Assembly (NCBI GenBank): GCA_905221605.1
Contig: CAJNDS010002144.1
Span: forward strand, 427,647-491,646
Length of the DNA stretch: 64,000 bases
Source of the DNA: Symbiodinium natans
Taxonomy: Eukaryota; Sar; Dinophyceae; Suessiales; Symbiodiniaceae
Reading direction: 5' to 3'
Shown here: positions 19,101 to 26,779 of the stretch, piece by piece
How the letters are laid out: each line of letters starts with the position of its first letter
Numbering within the stretch: the first letter of the stretch is position 1
Position numbers and translations under genes: made by a program
The notes under the pieces: model-generated
The model's input: the letters and a program-made list of their open reading frames with translations, nothing else
Told to the model about the DNA's origin: nothing
Databases searched by the model: none

Positions 19101-19878
19101 CACGGTTTTTTGCCAAGACAAGTAGCGATTCACCCGCCTTGTTGTAATCCTCGAGCTGCTCCGAGGTAACTAGCGTAGCATGCCAGTCCTCCTGCCGAAG
19201 CTCCCACTCATCATGCTTGAGCTCAGGGCGCTCAAACGCCCTGCGCTCACCCACCCCTTCACCCTTGCCCTGACCCTTCTTGCCCTCTGAGCGAGGACCA
19301 TTGGCTGCATCGCAAGGACGCGCTTTGCCAACTTTCTCAGGCTTCTCCTTCCCGCCCTTCTTGCCATTTCGAGGCGCAGCATCAGCTAAGGGGGCTGACT
19401 GCGCAGTATCATCTCCTTTGCCTTTCCCCCGCTTCTTTTTCCTCACCTGAGTCCACTCACCCTCCGGCTCTTCAACACGCACTTGCCGCACATTCTCCGC
19501 CCCCCCCTGAGTGGAAGCACTGAGGCCCTGCACAGTAGCATCAGCCTGCGCAACGATGCTCTGGATCTCACTCGCATTCGAAAGCTTAGCCACCATCTGA
19601 ATGAGCAACTGCACCAGGCTAATCAACATAGCCAATTGGCCATCACCAAGATCAGGCCCTGGATGGGAGGCCTCTCCAACTCGTTGCCCTGCATACCCAA
19701 GCAAACGACAAAGCTTGCAAACAAAGACCGGGATAACGCCACCCTCACAAAAGCCCCACGCCACGAAGTGGAACGATGCATGGGAGTCCTCTGCATGGTA
19801 GCCACCGATGTGCCCGACAACAGCGGCCTCAAAGGTCAAAGTGATGTCCTCAAAGAAAAATCCACACTTGATCCCCAT
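16186..19878 (-). CDS. LINE ORF1 with OTU cysteine protease and zinc fingers
   Basis: About 1230 residues from the Met of MGIKCGFFFED. I chose this start because the open frame further upstream (to 20316) is host exon read through into the LINE. Near residue 65 is RVGEASHPGP. A long Lys-rich region follows, with a possible RNA-binding fold. An OTU domain at about 600-745 has the Cys loop RDGNCLPGC, GKYWGHLEIMAAADLF and the His strand KIGHYDLLVP. Zinc-finger-like clusters lie at about 898 (CPVPDCGFTCGG...HIRAWH), 955 (CPVCLKAF...HGARAH), 1054 (VCRHCKC) and 1149 (CVACRRL). It probably acts as nucleic-acid binding coat protein with a deubiquitinase or self-processing protease. OTU domains are known in Dualen/RandI LINEs. 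Confidence 0.88.
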   Translation of the reverse strand: MGIKCGFFFEDITLTFEAAVVGHIGGYHAEDSHASFHFVAWGFCEGGVIPVFVCKLCRLLGYAGQRVGEASHPGPDLGDGQLAMLISLVQLLIQMVAKLSNASEIQSIVAQADATVQGLSASTQGGAENVRQVRVEEPEGEWTQVRKKKRGKGKGDDTAQSAPLADAAPRNGKKGGKEKPEKVGKARPCDAANGPRSEGKKGQGKGEGVGERRAFERPELKHDEWELRQEDWHATLVTSEQLEDYNKAGESLLVLAKNREEAEVLQVLASGRSFKSSLLVVYRHDEGSLSMPFWQKGRAALHRVAILKFQVNGVALATLKGERKVVSIKAVPTTVLRLALIQQLASAADWAAATKNLRSFAMTRAAAVKDLWGGAVEQKRGATLVALVRVPDDQVQALLQKSGVGGLFWEPLQRSVAGVNLGVRWIDANEGENEVDYFQRCLLMKPAWGLVAGRKQIGIRVDRSTELVIRSWRLPNLPHEWTQDDVMKVVQEAGLEQVTVTGRLTRKGTATWFVRGAASLDVLAIPVEQGSPPKQTLYYLLPATPSARGPSARQPLPRQTPVAVETNQFKVVQKPLAGEQETGEGRPEGDAKRQAIGLREVPDGTKLIQIQRDGNCLPGCVAQAVAWHKNASRPMPTSRMRAEVVAYMRRKQAHFAPFWDKRDTNDDEGGVPDFESYLKEAAMEGKYWGHLEIMAAADLFSLAVYIIPAEASLTPTKVGTGNFPVALSFERGTGKIGHYDLLVPALDGGPLPAVITNIQEIGDTKGGRGGGVRDRPNDTAEGSDAAWTVYTRNAEGFHVPVGRVSGAVVPPPAPVRPSASAAGDGSSRRGAPSAATGGAASCSLVAAFARGARRCELSRDSSRCSNDAEDDVAVLADVEGIDTEPAEPKRRKKRKIWEWTCPVPDCGFTCGGSFWSFRKNKHIRAWHPERMKELNLRGVIDEPIEVRDDAVVTWRCPVCLKAFPAEWNLTGDKLRQWKLAHGARAHPEENIAIFKRRVARPCNAPKATQAVRAKGVSSRLSQIKRGIGGHSGLFTIDVPATQPGRRSAAYFVCRHCKCLAHTAKLLAKMPCEAVVGMSQQRQALIQRLAKQKEDATLDERLRSGAAELVNFLTAGAGEGEASKQHIARDHELEAIPWPMEDKSFEVRFVCVACRRLAGNERGFPKGTCKGEKAFAKYRQRWLRELEPWLKDDGPRGRAARQAKSKLGILDEPSPPELPRGLIGGGEERAA

Positions 19879-19945
19879 CCAGCTGTCAGTCTCGTCGGGC
19901 TCCGAGTTCAGGGTCACCGCGGGAAGGTAGCTGGCATCCAAACCC

Positions 19946-19960
19946 CTAAACAAGTCCAGA
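19946..19960. repeat. LINE target-site duplication, 5' copy
   Basis: The 15 bases CTAAACAAGTCCAGA are identical to 11943-11957; the flanking bases differ on both sides. In the host frame this copy ends the residues AVDQSLDLF. Confidence 0.93.
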
Positions 19961-20319
19961 GATTGGTCTACTGCAACTACTTGCCTGCAGCTTCCTGTTG
20001 CTGAAAGGTGATACATCATGTCATCAAACTTGTTCACCTCGGACAAGACGCTTCGGCCATCCGGATCAGAGATGTTTACGCAGCTACAACTACACACCGG
20101 ATGCAGCTCGTGTGTGAAAGGATCACGGTCGCAAGGGTTTGTGTGGCAGATGCTGACGTGCTGATTCACCGCAAACGCGCAAACCCAATACGTATCATCC
20201 AAACGACCACTTCGAGCCAAGATCTGACACAGGAACGCGCAATCTTCCTCCAGCAACTTGGCTGCCAACTTGAAACTGCCTTCTTGCAGAGCATCGGATA
20301 TCACAGCTGCCAGCAAGTC

Positions 20320-20488
20320 CTTGCAGCAGGTCTGAAAGAAGAGGTGTCCCTGAACCCTAGATACACACGGTATTCGAGTAATCCAGGTATAGCTTGCACC
20401 CTACACCCCTAGACCAAGGCCAGCTAAAGATATGAGAAACAACAACTCACTTGAACGACAAAAAAACTTGGAAACCGCAAGCCAGGTC
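20320..20488 (-). other. 169-bp intron with GA donor
   Basis: Between TTTCAAG and GACTTGCTGG the minus strand holds 169 bases with stops. CAAGGACCTG at the left edge and CAAGGACTTG at the right edge form a 10-bp near-duplication. Splicing at AAG|G in both copies (GA donor, AG acceptor) joins HNWGNCFK to DLLAAVISDAL and keeps the frame. Confidence 0.7.
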
Positions 20489-22051
20489 CTTGAAACAGTT
20501 GCCCCAATTGTGCGTCACCATGACGGCAGGCTTTTGAGCACCATCCCTGTTCTGAGTAGAGACTGCATACGCGCATTCTTCTGCACGGGTGATGGGAATT
20601 ATCGCCCTGCGGACCACATCTCTTGTCTTGTGGTCCTTCGGCACATACCTCCAGTCTGGCACGCTGCAAAGATCCTCTTGGTAGAAGCACATAAGGCTGC
20701 GCAAGGTCATGCCCCTTGCAGAGAGTTCTTCGACTTTTTCCTTCCAGAGTGGACTCCATTCCAACTCCCTCGCAAGCATTGCTTTGGGCTTCAAGGTGCA
20801 TCTCCGGCAGGAAATCGGCTGTTTGGCTTGTCTGGGTTGGCCTTCTTTCGTCAGCAATCTGTGGCTGCCGGACAGGAGCAAGGCAGCTGCCGCATTACTA
20901 AGGTAATCACAAGTTGTCAGTAGCGCAATCACCGAAAAAGGAAAAGTCATGGCATCCATCAATGCAGAAGCTTCTGCTGCAGCATCTCCGTCGATGGACG
21001 CATAGCTCAGGTGGAGGGAAGCCCAGACGGCGACCTGAATGAGCAGAATCGTGAACAAAATACTGGCAGACACGCCCATCAGTTGTAGAATGGCAAACCT
21101 GCGAGCTCGTTTCAAGGAGGAGCCCACAGCAACCGGTGTGTCTTCACGCTCTGCGAGGCACGAAACTGTCCGCAGCTGCAGGAAGCATTTGGTCAGGGAC
21201 CAAATCGCAACCATGCTTGCCACCACGCTGCACAGCATAGAGACGAGACCAGCAAAGAAAACCACAGCCAGGAGCGATAGGCACCACCAAAAGATCGTAT
21301 CCGCATCACCTGTTCCTTCCGATTCCAGTGGTGACAACGTTCCTTCCGATTCCAGCGGTGACAACCCGAGCAGCACCGAGGCTGACAAACATGGGAGTAT
21401 CACCGCCATGGCCCCGAACGCTTGTGCCCAGACGAGCTTGCGCAAGCATCCAGCGCGGTATCTCTGATTTGACGTTCGCTCCAAGAGCTCGAGTCGACAA
21501 GCGACCAGGATGTGCATCCAGACCATTGTTAGAGTCCAGAGCAGCCCAAGCATCAGACCCCCGCTAAGCCCCGGGAAAACACCCGACTCGGTTGGCAGGC
21601 AGCCGTAGTGGCACACAGGTGCCTTGACACCTGTCCACGTCAGCATGGATTGGCCCCAGTTCATGAATGCATAGCCAGTGGCCGACCTTACATGAGCTGA
21701 CGCTCCAGCCCTTTTCTGAAGGAAAGCTGCAGCACAGCCAGCTCCGAAACTGGCCAGCATTGATTGACAGAAGAGGAACCGGAACAGCAAAGGACAATGA
21801 TAATTCCCGAAGCTCCTTGGAAACAGAAGGGCTGTAGCCGTCGTGTTGATTGCGAAGACAACAAAGTACCAACCAGGCTGCCACTGTCTCCACCATGTCA
21901 AGGCACGCACAAATCGACTCAATGCAGCTGAGCTTGACGTCTCTTCAGAGCCTGAACTCGTGTCAAAGCTTTCCAAGACCGGACGTGCCATGGAGTCGAG
22001 CGTACAAGAACTGGGCAGGCTGCTAGAGGGCACAAACTCGGGCCTGTACAC

Positions 22052-22271
22052 ATCAACAAGACCACATATAGTATGCTATGTAGCAAACTGCTGTATCGAC
22101 TACTATATAGTCTACTATATAAGACTAACAGTCTACTCACGGATATATATATATATATATACATACATATATACATACAGAAGGGAAGTGTGTATGTCTA
22201 TATCTATATATAGATGTAGGTATCTGTATATACATATACATATACATATACACATACACATACACATACAG

Positions 22272-22323
<52 letters not shown>

Positions 22324-22615
22324 CTATACATATACATATACACATACATACACAGATACATATATATATACACATATGTTATGTATACATCTATATCTAT
22401 GCATAACTAGAACTATACCTATATCTATATCTACATCTATAACTATGTCTATATCTATCTATATATATATATATACACACACACCCTCTGCACGACATAT
22501 ACTACAAAAAAGTCTACTGTATAGTCTAGTATATCGTCTACTATACAGTCTGCTATATAGTCTACTGTATAGTCTACGATGTAGTCTACTGTAGTCTACT
22601 ATAGTCTACTATTTA
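22052..22615. repeat. AT-rich microsatellites: (TA)n, (ACATAT)n, TAGTCTAC repeats
   Basis: Upstream of the host gene start lie TAGTCTACTATA-like copies (22077-22135). A (TA)n run at 22141-22160 and a long imperfect TATACA tract follow to about 22380, with further (TA)n near 22465. More TAGTCTACTGTA-like units occur at 22510-22615. No gene is supported; apparent Tyr/Ile/His-rich frames here are simple-sequence artefacts. A promoter role is possible but unproven. Confidence 0.9.
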
Positions 22616-23096
22616 GTGCTTCAAACATGTAGCGCGTGTAAAAAAGTAGGGAAGGGGAAGGGGGCAAGGAGGGCGGGGGGGTGCTGTAACAGGTTCTCTT
22701 GGGGGGGGAAAGGGCGCGGGGGGGTTGGGGGTAGAGCTGAATTGCCCACGTCGTCAGAATTTTGTACCTATGCAATTGGGACATTGCTTACAGCTAGGGA
22801 ACCCGGCATGCTGTACCTTCGGGCCGGTGCCGAATCATCGCACGATGCACTCATGTGTACTGCACTGTTTTGCTTACCTTTTTTATACCTTCCATACCAG
22901 TCTACGTTCTTCTATACTGTTATACACTATGCCATACTGTGCTATATGATATGCCCCCGACACAACCGGGACACGTCCTGCCAAGCCACAAGCTCGGGCT
23001 CCAGGCGCCTCTTCAAATCACACCTCGCCTCCTGTCGCGTCAGATTAGCGGAGCCCTTGTTGCAACCCTACACTTCTAAGGAGCACCTTAGACTGG
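22616..23096. other. Spacer with G-rich stretch, no gene seen
   Basis: Contains a G-rich plus-strand segment (22645-22730) and otherwise ordinary sequence with only short frames. Nothing recognised. Confidence 0.5.
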
Positions 23097-23193
23097 CTGG
23101 TTCTTAGTAGGGAATGAGGGAACGACGGCCCTTTTTTCATCCCTTAACGGGTATAAGTAGGCCCTCATTCCCTCATTCCCGACTAAGAACCAG
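23097..23193. mobile_element. 97-bp MITE-like inverted repeat (TIR family A)
   Basis: Begins CTGGTTCTTAGTAGGGAATG and ends with its near-perfect reverse complement. The terminal AGTAGGGAATGAGGG is shared with elements in the CacyBP intron (about 30640-30805) and at 32599-32673. It has no coding capacity. No clear target duplication is visible at this copy. Confidence 0.8.
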
Positions 23194-23235
23194 GGGTAGA
23201 GTGGTGTCTAAGACCCCAGTAGATTGCATAGAGTT

Positions 23236-23411
23236 CTACCGAATCGCCGCAAGAGAGTTGTTGAGCAGTGGACACTTAAGGCACCGCTTCTGCCTTTGCT
23301 CAGAAAGGAAGGGGGGCTGTGAGTTGATGATCCTTTCAAGCTCCAGCAGCACCTCCAAGAGAACGTACCATTGCGTGGCTTCTTGCTCTTCAGGTCTTTG
23401 AACAGCTGATC
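23236..23411 (-). CDS. Possible 3'-terminal exon, product unknown
   Basis: On the minus strand a frame reads VQRPEEQEATQWYVLLEVLL, then ELERIINSQPPFLSEQRQKR and on to a TAG at 23236. Its composition is like real protein, but there is no recognisable domain. The plus strand of the same segment is also open (CIEFYRIAARELLSSG...), so the strand is not secure. It would be the last exon of a gene running from about 24.5 kb. Confidence 0.35.
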
Positions 23412-23699
23412 TTGTTTAGTTGCGAAGGGACCGCATTGAGACAACCCCCCCAAGTATAGGCGGTCGATGTGCCAACAAAGGTTTCGGGTCTGATTCAAGG
23501 CGTGGTCTCTTTTCAATGGTGGAATGCAACCCAAAACAGCCACCCATGAAGCCCTAAACCCCGAAGCCCTACAGCCCCTAAACCCTGATATTTTTGAAAC
23601 CCTCAACCCCAAAACTCCAAAACCCCTACCAACAGCCCGAAAACCCCTTAACAAAAACCTTGAGATCCCTGAAGGGTTTAGGGTGTCGGGCTTAGGATC

Positions 23700-23900
23700 T
23701 TAAATCCTCCCTAACCCTATAAACCCTAAACCCTAAACCCTAAACCCTAAACCCCGACAGCACCCTGGGGCCCGGGAGCCTGCCGCAGATGGTCCGGCAA
23801 GCGGCGCAAGAGATCCGTGATGGCTTGGACATTCAAAATGCCCTGAAACGAGACAAGCTGTTCAGGGCTATAGGGCTTACAGGTGTTTTTTCTGGGGTTT
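23700..23900. other. Telomere repeats and an ambiguous exon-like segment
   Basis: A CCCTAAA array at about 23718-23755 is followed by an exon-like segment at 23765-23875. It reads well on both strands: plus, MVRQAAQEIRDGLDIQNALK; minus, ILNVQAITDLLRRLPDHLRQ after a TTTCAG acceptor. A TTTAGGG-like stretch follows. One of the two is probably coding, but I cannot decide which. Confidence 0.35.
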
Positions 23901-24184
23901 ATGGGGCTTTTAAAGATTTAGGGCTTAGTTTTTTGGGTCTTTAGGGCTTGCAGGGGTTCAGTGTAGTTGTGATTGCTTCGGCGGCGGCAAGGGAAGGAAT
24001 CTTTCCAGGCTAAAAAAATGAAGGTTGCTATTGTGATGCTGACATGTGAAGACTGCTATTGTGATGATGGCGCTTACTACCATCCATCAATGCGATCGCT
24101 ACTGCGACGAGTTATTACCATCGTTGCTGGTACTTGTTGCTGCCGTCGGCCCAACTTACATACTGCCCACGATGCCACCAATCA

Positions 24185-24500
24185 CACCAGATCCCAGAAT
24201 TGACGCCCACATCCTGTAGACCTGAGCAACAACGTCCACAAGCGCCAGCATGGTCCTAAAAGAGCCCAATACCCATTAATTTCAGGAATATACCTTAAAC
24301 CATAAGAAGGATCCCGAGTAAACAATACTCCCCAATTTTAAGGGATATTGGGCTCTTTGGAGTGTTGCCTGCAGAGGGAGGGACGCACCCTGCCGCGCAG
24401 GGGTGGCCACCGGTACTCACCCGCGTGGGTTTCGGAGCCAAGTGGCTGAGCGTGTGTTTTTCGTGGTCATGCTCGGCCCCCACGAGGCTCCAAAAAGCCA
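24185..24500 (-). CDS. Possible exons of an unrecognised gene
   Basis: Two exon-like pieces on the minus strand have good splice signals. The first reads AFWSLVGAEHDHEKHTLSHL and ends CACGCGG|GTGAGT, with a CTGCAG|GC acceptor about 50 bases on. The second reads TMLALVDVVAQVYRMWASIL then GSGVIGGIVGS (membrane-like), after TTTTAG and before GTAAGT. A 100-bp inverted repeat lies between them as probable intron. The product is not recognised. Confidence 0.38.
24259..24358. mobile_element. 100-bp inverted-repeat element in a probable intron
   Basis: Starts AAAGAGCCCAATA and ends TATTGGGCTCTTT (13-bp perfect terminal inverted repeats). On the minus strand its right end supplies a pyrimidine-rich TTTTAG directly before an exon-like segment. 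It looks like an introner-type MITE. Confidence 0.7.
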
Positions 24501-24507
24501 CCCGCAA

Positions 24508-26779
24508 ACCCTAAACCCTAAACCCTAAAGACCTAAACCCTATACGCTCTAAGGCATCTTGGCTGCACTCAGGAGGGTAGCTATAAATTAAACTTTAGCT
24601 GCCTTATTACGAAACCCAATAAACCCAAAAAAGGTAAGGATCTAAAGTTACGGTAAAGTACCACAAAGTCATAGACCCCCAAATGGCTCCCTTTCCATGC
24701 GCATCGGCCACACCACAGGTGGACCTGTCATGAAGGGCCATGTCGGAGTCACCAGAAGTGCTTATGATTCTTTATGTAAGGCCACCATAGGAGTTCTGGC
24801 GAACTGGTGTTGCGGGGCTTAAGAATGAACCCAAAAGGTTCTGTGGTTGCAAGATCGAGTGAAGGAGGTTTAGCTTGAGATGGGTGTCGGGCATCGAGTT
24901 CTCAGGGCGTAGGCTGCGGTTCCTTTGGCCTTCTTGACCCCCTCCCCTTCTTGCCTTCGACTGTGGAGGTCCATGGACGTCTACTACAGTTGCTACTAGG
25001 AATACTATCCGTACTACGACTACCATTCGTACTAGTGCTACCCTGGCTGCTATCTCACAGCGCGCTGTGAGTGCTGCAGTGTGCAATTCAACACCGTGCA
25101 CTTGCGCAAGCTGTGTGCTGTGCGAAGAAGTTGCCTGCAGCCGTTGTCCGCATGCGAAATGCCATTTCGCATAACTTTGGCTCAAATGCGCCGCGTTGGT
25201 GTCGTGTCTTTTTCAGGTAGCTGTTGTGGCCACGCTTCTGAGTTTGCCGGCCTGGGAGGATGTGTTTGCGCAGCCTTCGAGGCGCGAACGGTGTGGTCGT
25301 GGCCGCCTCCTTCTGCAACCCGATGACAGCGCATGTCGCTACGTGTCGCTACGTAGGGACCCCGCGTGCACGATGGTATGCTCTGCCGACCATTTGCCAT
25401 GCCTGGCTTAGGCACTTAGACTGTGCTTCGGATCTGTCAAAGCGATCACGAACCATTACTTTTAAACCCTGAAACCCTAAACCCTAAACCCTATTTCCGG
25501 CAAGCCCCACATTACTTTTCGTGCTCGAGCGCGCAAAGGCTCTCTGAACACAATCTGCACTGCGGAACTCGCGACTGGCGATGTTGGGATGGCGCCTGGC
25601 AGAGTTTGGGCGTCTAGGGTTTAGGGTTGAGGGTTGAGGGTTTAGGGTTCGGGGTTTAGGGTTTAGGGTTTAGGGCTTAGGGTTTAGGGCTTAGGGCGTA
25701 GGGCTTAGGGTTTAGGGTTTAGGGTTTAGGTTTTCAGGTTGCCGCAGCACCTCTACTGGACTGGCTCCGGTGCTCGCACGCAGCCAACAGACAACTCTCT
25801 CATCCGACGGTGGCTTTCGATATTGTAGGGGTACAGTACCTTCTTAGGTCCTTGTTATAAGGGGATCTTACTTTTTTTGGCTACTATAGGGGTACACTGC
25901 CTACTTCCCCCTAATTAAGCAATATGGCCTAATTCATAATAATCACCCTTAGTATAAATTGGGGTACGTTCCTTAAGTAAGGTTTGGGGGTTGTCGATAC
26001 TTTAGGGGTGCAGTACCTGATTCAGGTCCTTCTTACAAGGGAATCCTACTATTTGGGGGTCTATTTTTAGGGGTCCCTTCTTTTCGTAAACTCCCAGATG
26101 GCTATGATGGCCATGACGCACAAGGCGGGCAACAACCCTAAACCCTAAACCCTTAACCCTGAACCCGAAACCCTAAACCCTAAACCATGTTCCTGTGAGG
26201 CTTGGCGGGGACAGCCATCCTCCCCCACACGTCAGCTTGCGTCTTAGCAGCACCAAACTGAGACCTTTAGGGTTTAGGGTTTAGGGTTTAGGGTTTAGGG
26301 TTTAGGGTTTAGGGTTTAGGGTTTAGGGTTTAGGGTTTAGGGTTTAGGGTTTAGGGTTTAGGGTTTAGGGTTTAGGGTTTAGGCCAATACGTCTGCGATA
26401 CTGATTGGGGTTGGTTTTGAGATTACTCATAGCTACAGGCCGACCTCGGCTGGAGAACTGGGATCAAGGCAGCATTAGGGACCGGTACGCCAGCTTTTTG
26501 GGGGCACCACGGGAAAGCACCTGTAGGCCTCCATTGCAAGCAAGAGCACCCTGTATGTACAAAACTGCAAATTCGGGGTGATCCCGGGAACTTAAAGCCG
26601 CCCCTTCGTGGAGCTGAGAAACACAAAAAAGAAATAAACGCGAAACGGTCATCCCCTCAGTGGCGCACAACCTCCGCGCGCTCTCGCGCTCTCGCGAATA
26701 AACCCTAAACCCCAAACCCTAAACCCTAAACCCATCAACCCTAAACCCTAAACCCCAACCAAACCCTAACACCTCTCCT
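24508..26779. other. Intergenic: telomere arrays and dispersed repeats
   Basis: No supported gene. Short telomere-like blocks lie near 24510 and 25470. A TTTAGGG array with variants spans 25617-25735, and a regular one 26265-26383 (about 17 copies). A 9-bp-arm hairpin (TGCGAAATG/CATTTCGCA) lies at 25153-25171. Two copies of a dispersed motif related to 35440-35490 lie at about 25826-25870 and 26012-26060. Minus-strand frames at 24772-25185 and 26423-26715 show no family features and were not called. Confidence 0.6.

Larger units (their letters stand above)
11958..19945 (-). mobile_element. APE/RNase H LINE with OTU-protease ORF1
   Basis: A 7,988-bp non-LTR retrotransposon on the minus strand, bounded by a perfect 15-bp duplication of host exon sequence. 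It has two ORFs overlapping by ATGA, a 67-bp 5' leader and a 3' UTR with two copies of a 146-bp repeat, and it ends in a short CTATTT repeat rather than poly(A). The domain set (OTU-type cysteine protease and zinc fingers in ORF1; APE endonuclease, RT and RNase H in ORF2) recalls Dualen/RandI-like and I-like LINE groups. The exact clade cannot be set by eye. Both ORFs are open, so it may be a young, full-length copy. Confidence 0.93.
19946..22051 (-). pseudogene. Host multi-TM protein with TIR-like domain, 5' part
   Basis: Exon 1 (20489-22051, 521 codons) encodes a Ser-rich N-terminus and then about eight hydrophobic segments (e.g. PGWYFVVFAINTTATALLF, LMLGLLWTLTMVWMHILVAC), so a polytopic membrane protein. 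It ends in a soluble region with VMVTHNWGNCFKDL. Exon 2 (19946-20319) continues LLAAVISDALQ, DTYWVCAFAVNQH, NKFDDMMYHLS and AVDQSLDLF, where the LINE enters. The same domain resumes at 11942. Without the LINE and one duplication copy the frame is continuous, about 768 residues in all. The motif set HNWGN...DTYWVCAFAVNQH...WCVAEI appears to be a dinoflagellate family with TIR-like features; its function is unknown. The start Met is the first in the frame. This allele is probably inactivated. Confidence 0.78.

Noticed and set aside
22133-22406. Ile/Tyr/His-repeat proteins on both strands
   Set aside because: Translations of the TATACA microsatellite.
24772-25185. 137-codon minus-strand frame
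   Set aside because: No recognisable motif, low-complexity Val/Ala run, no supporting splice sites or neighbours.
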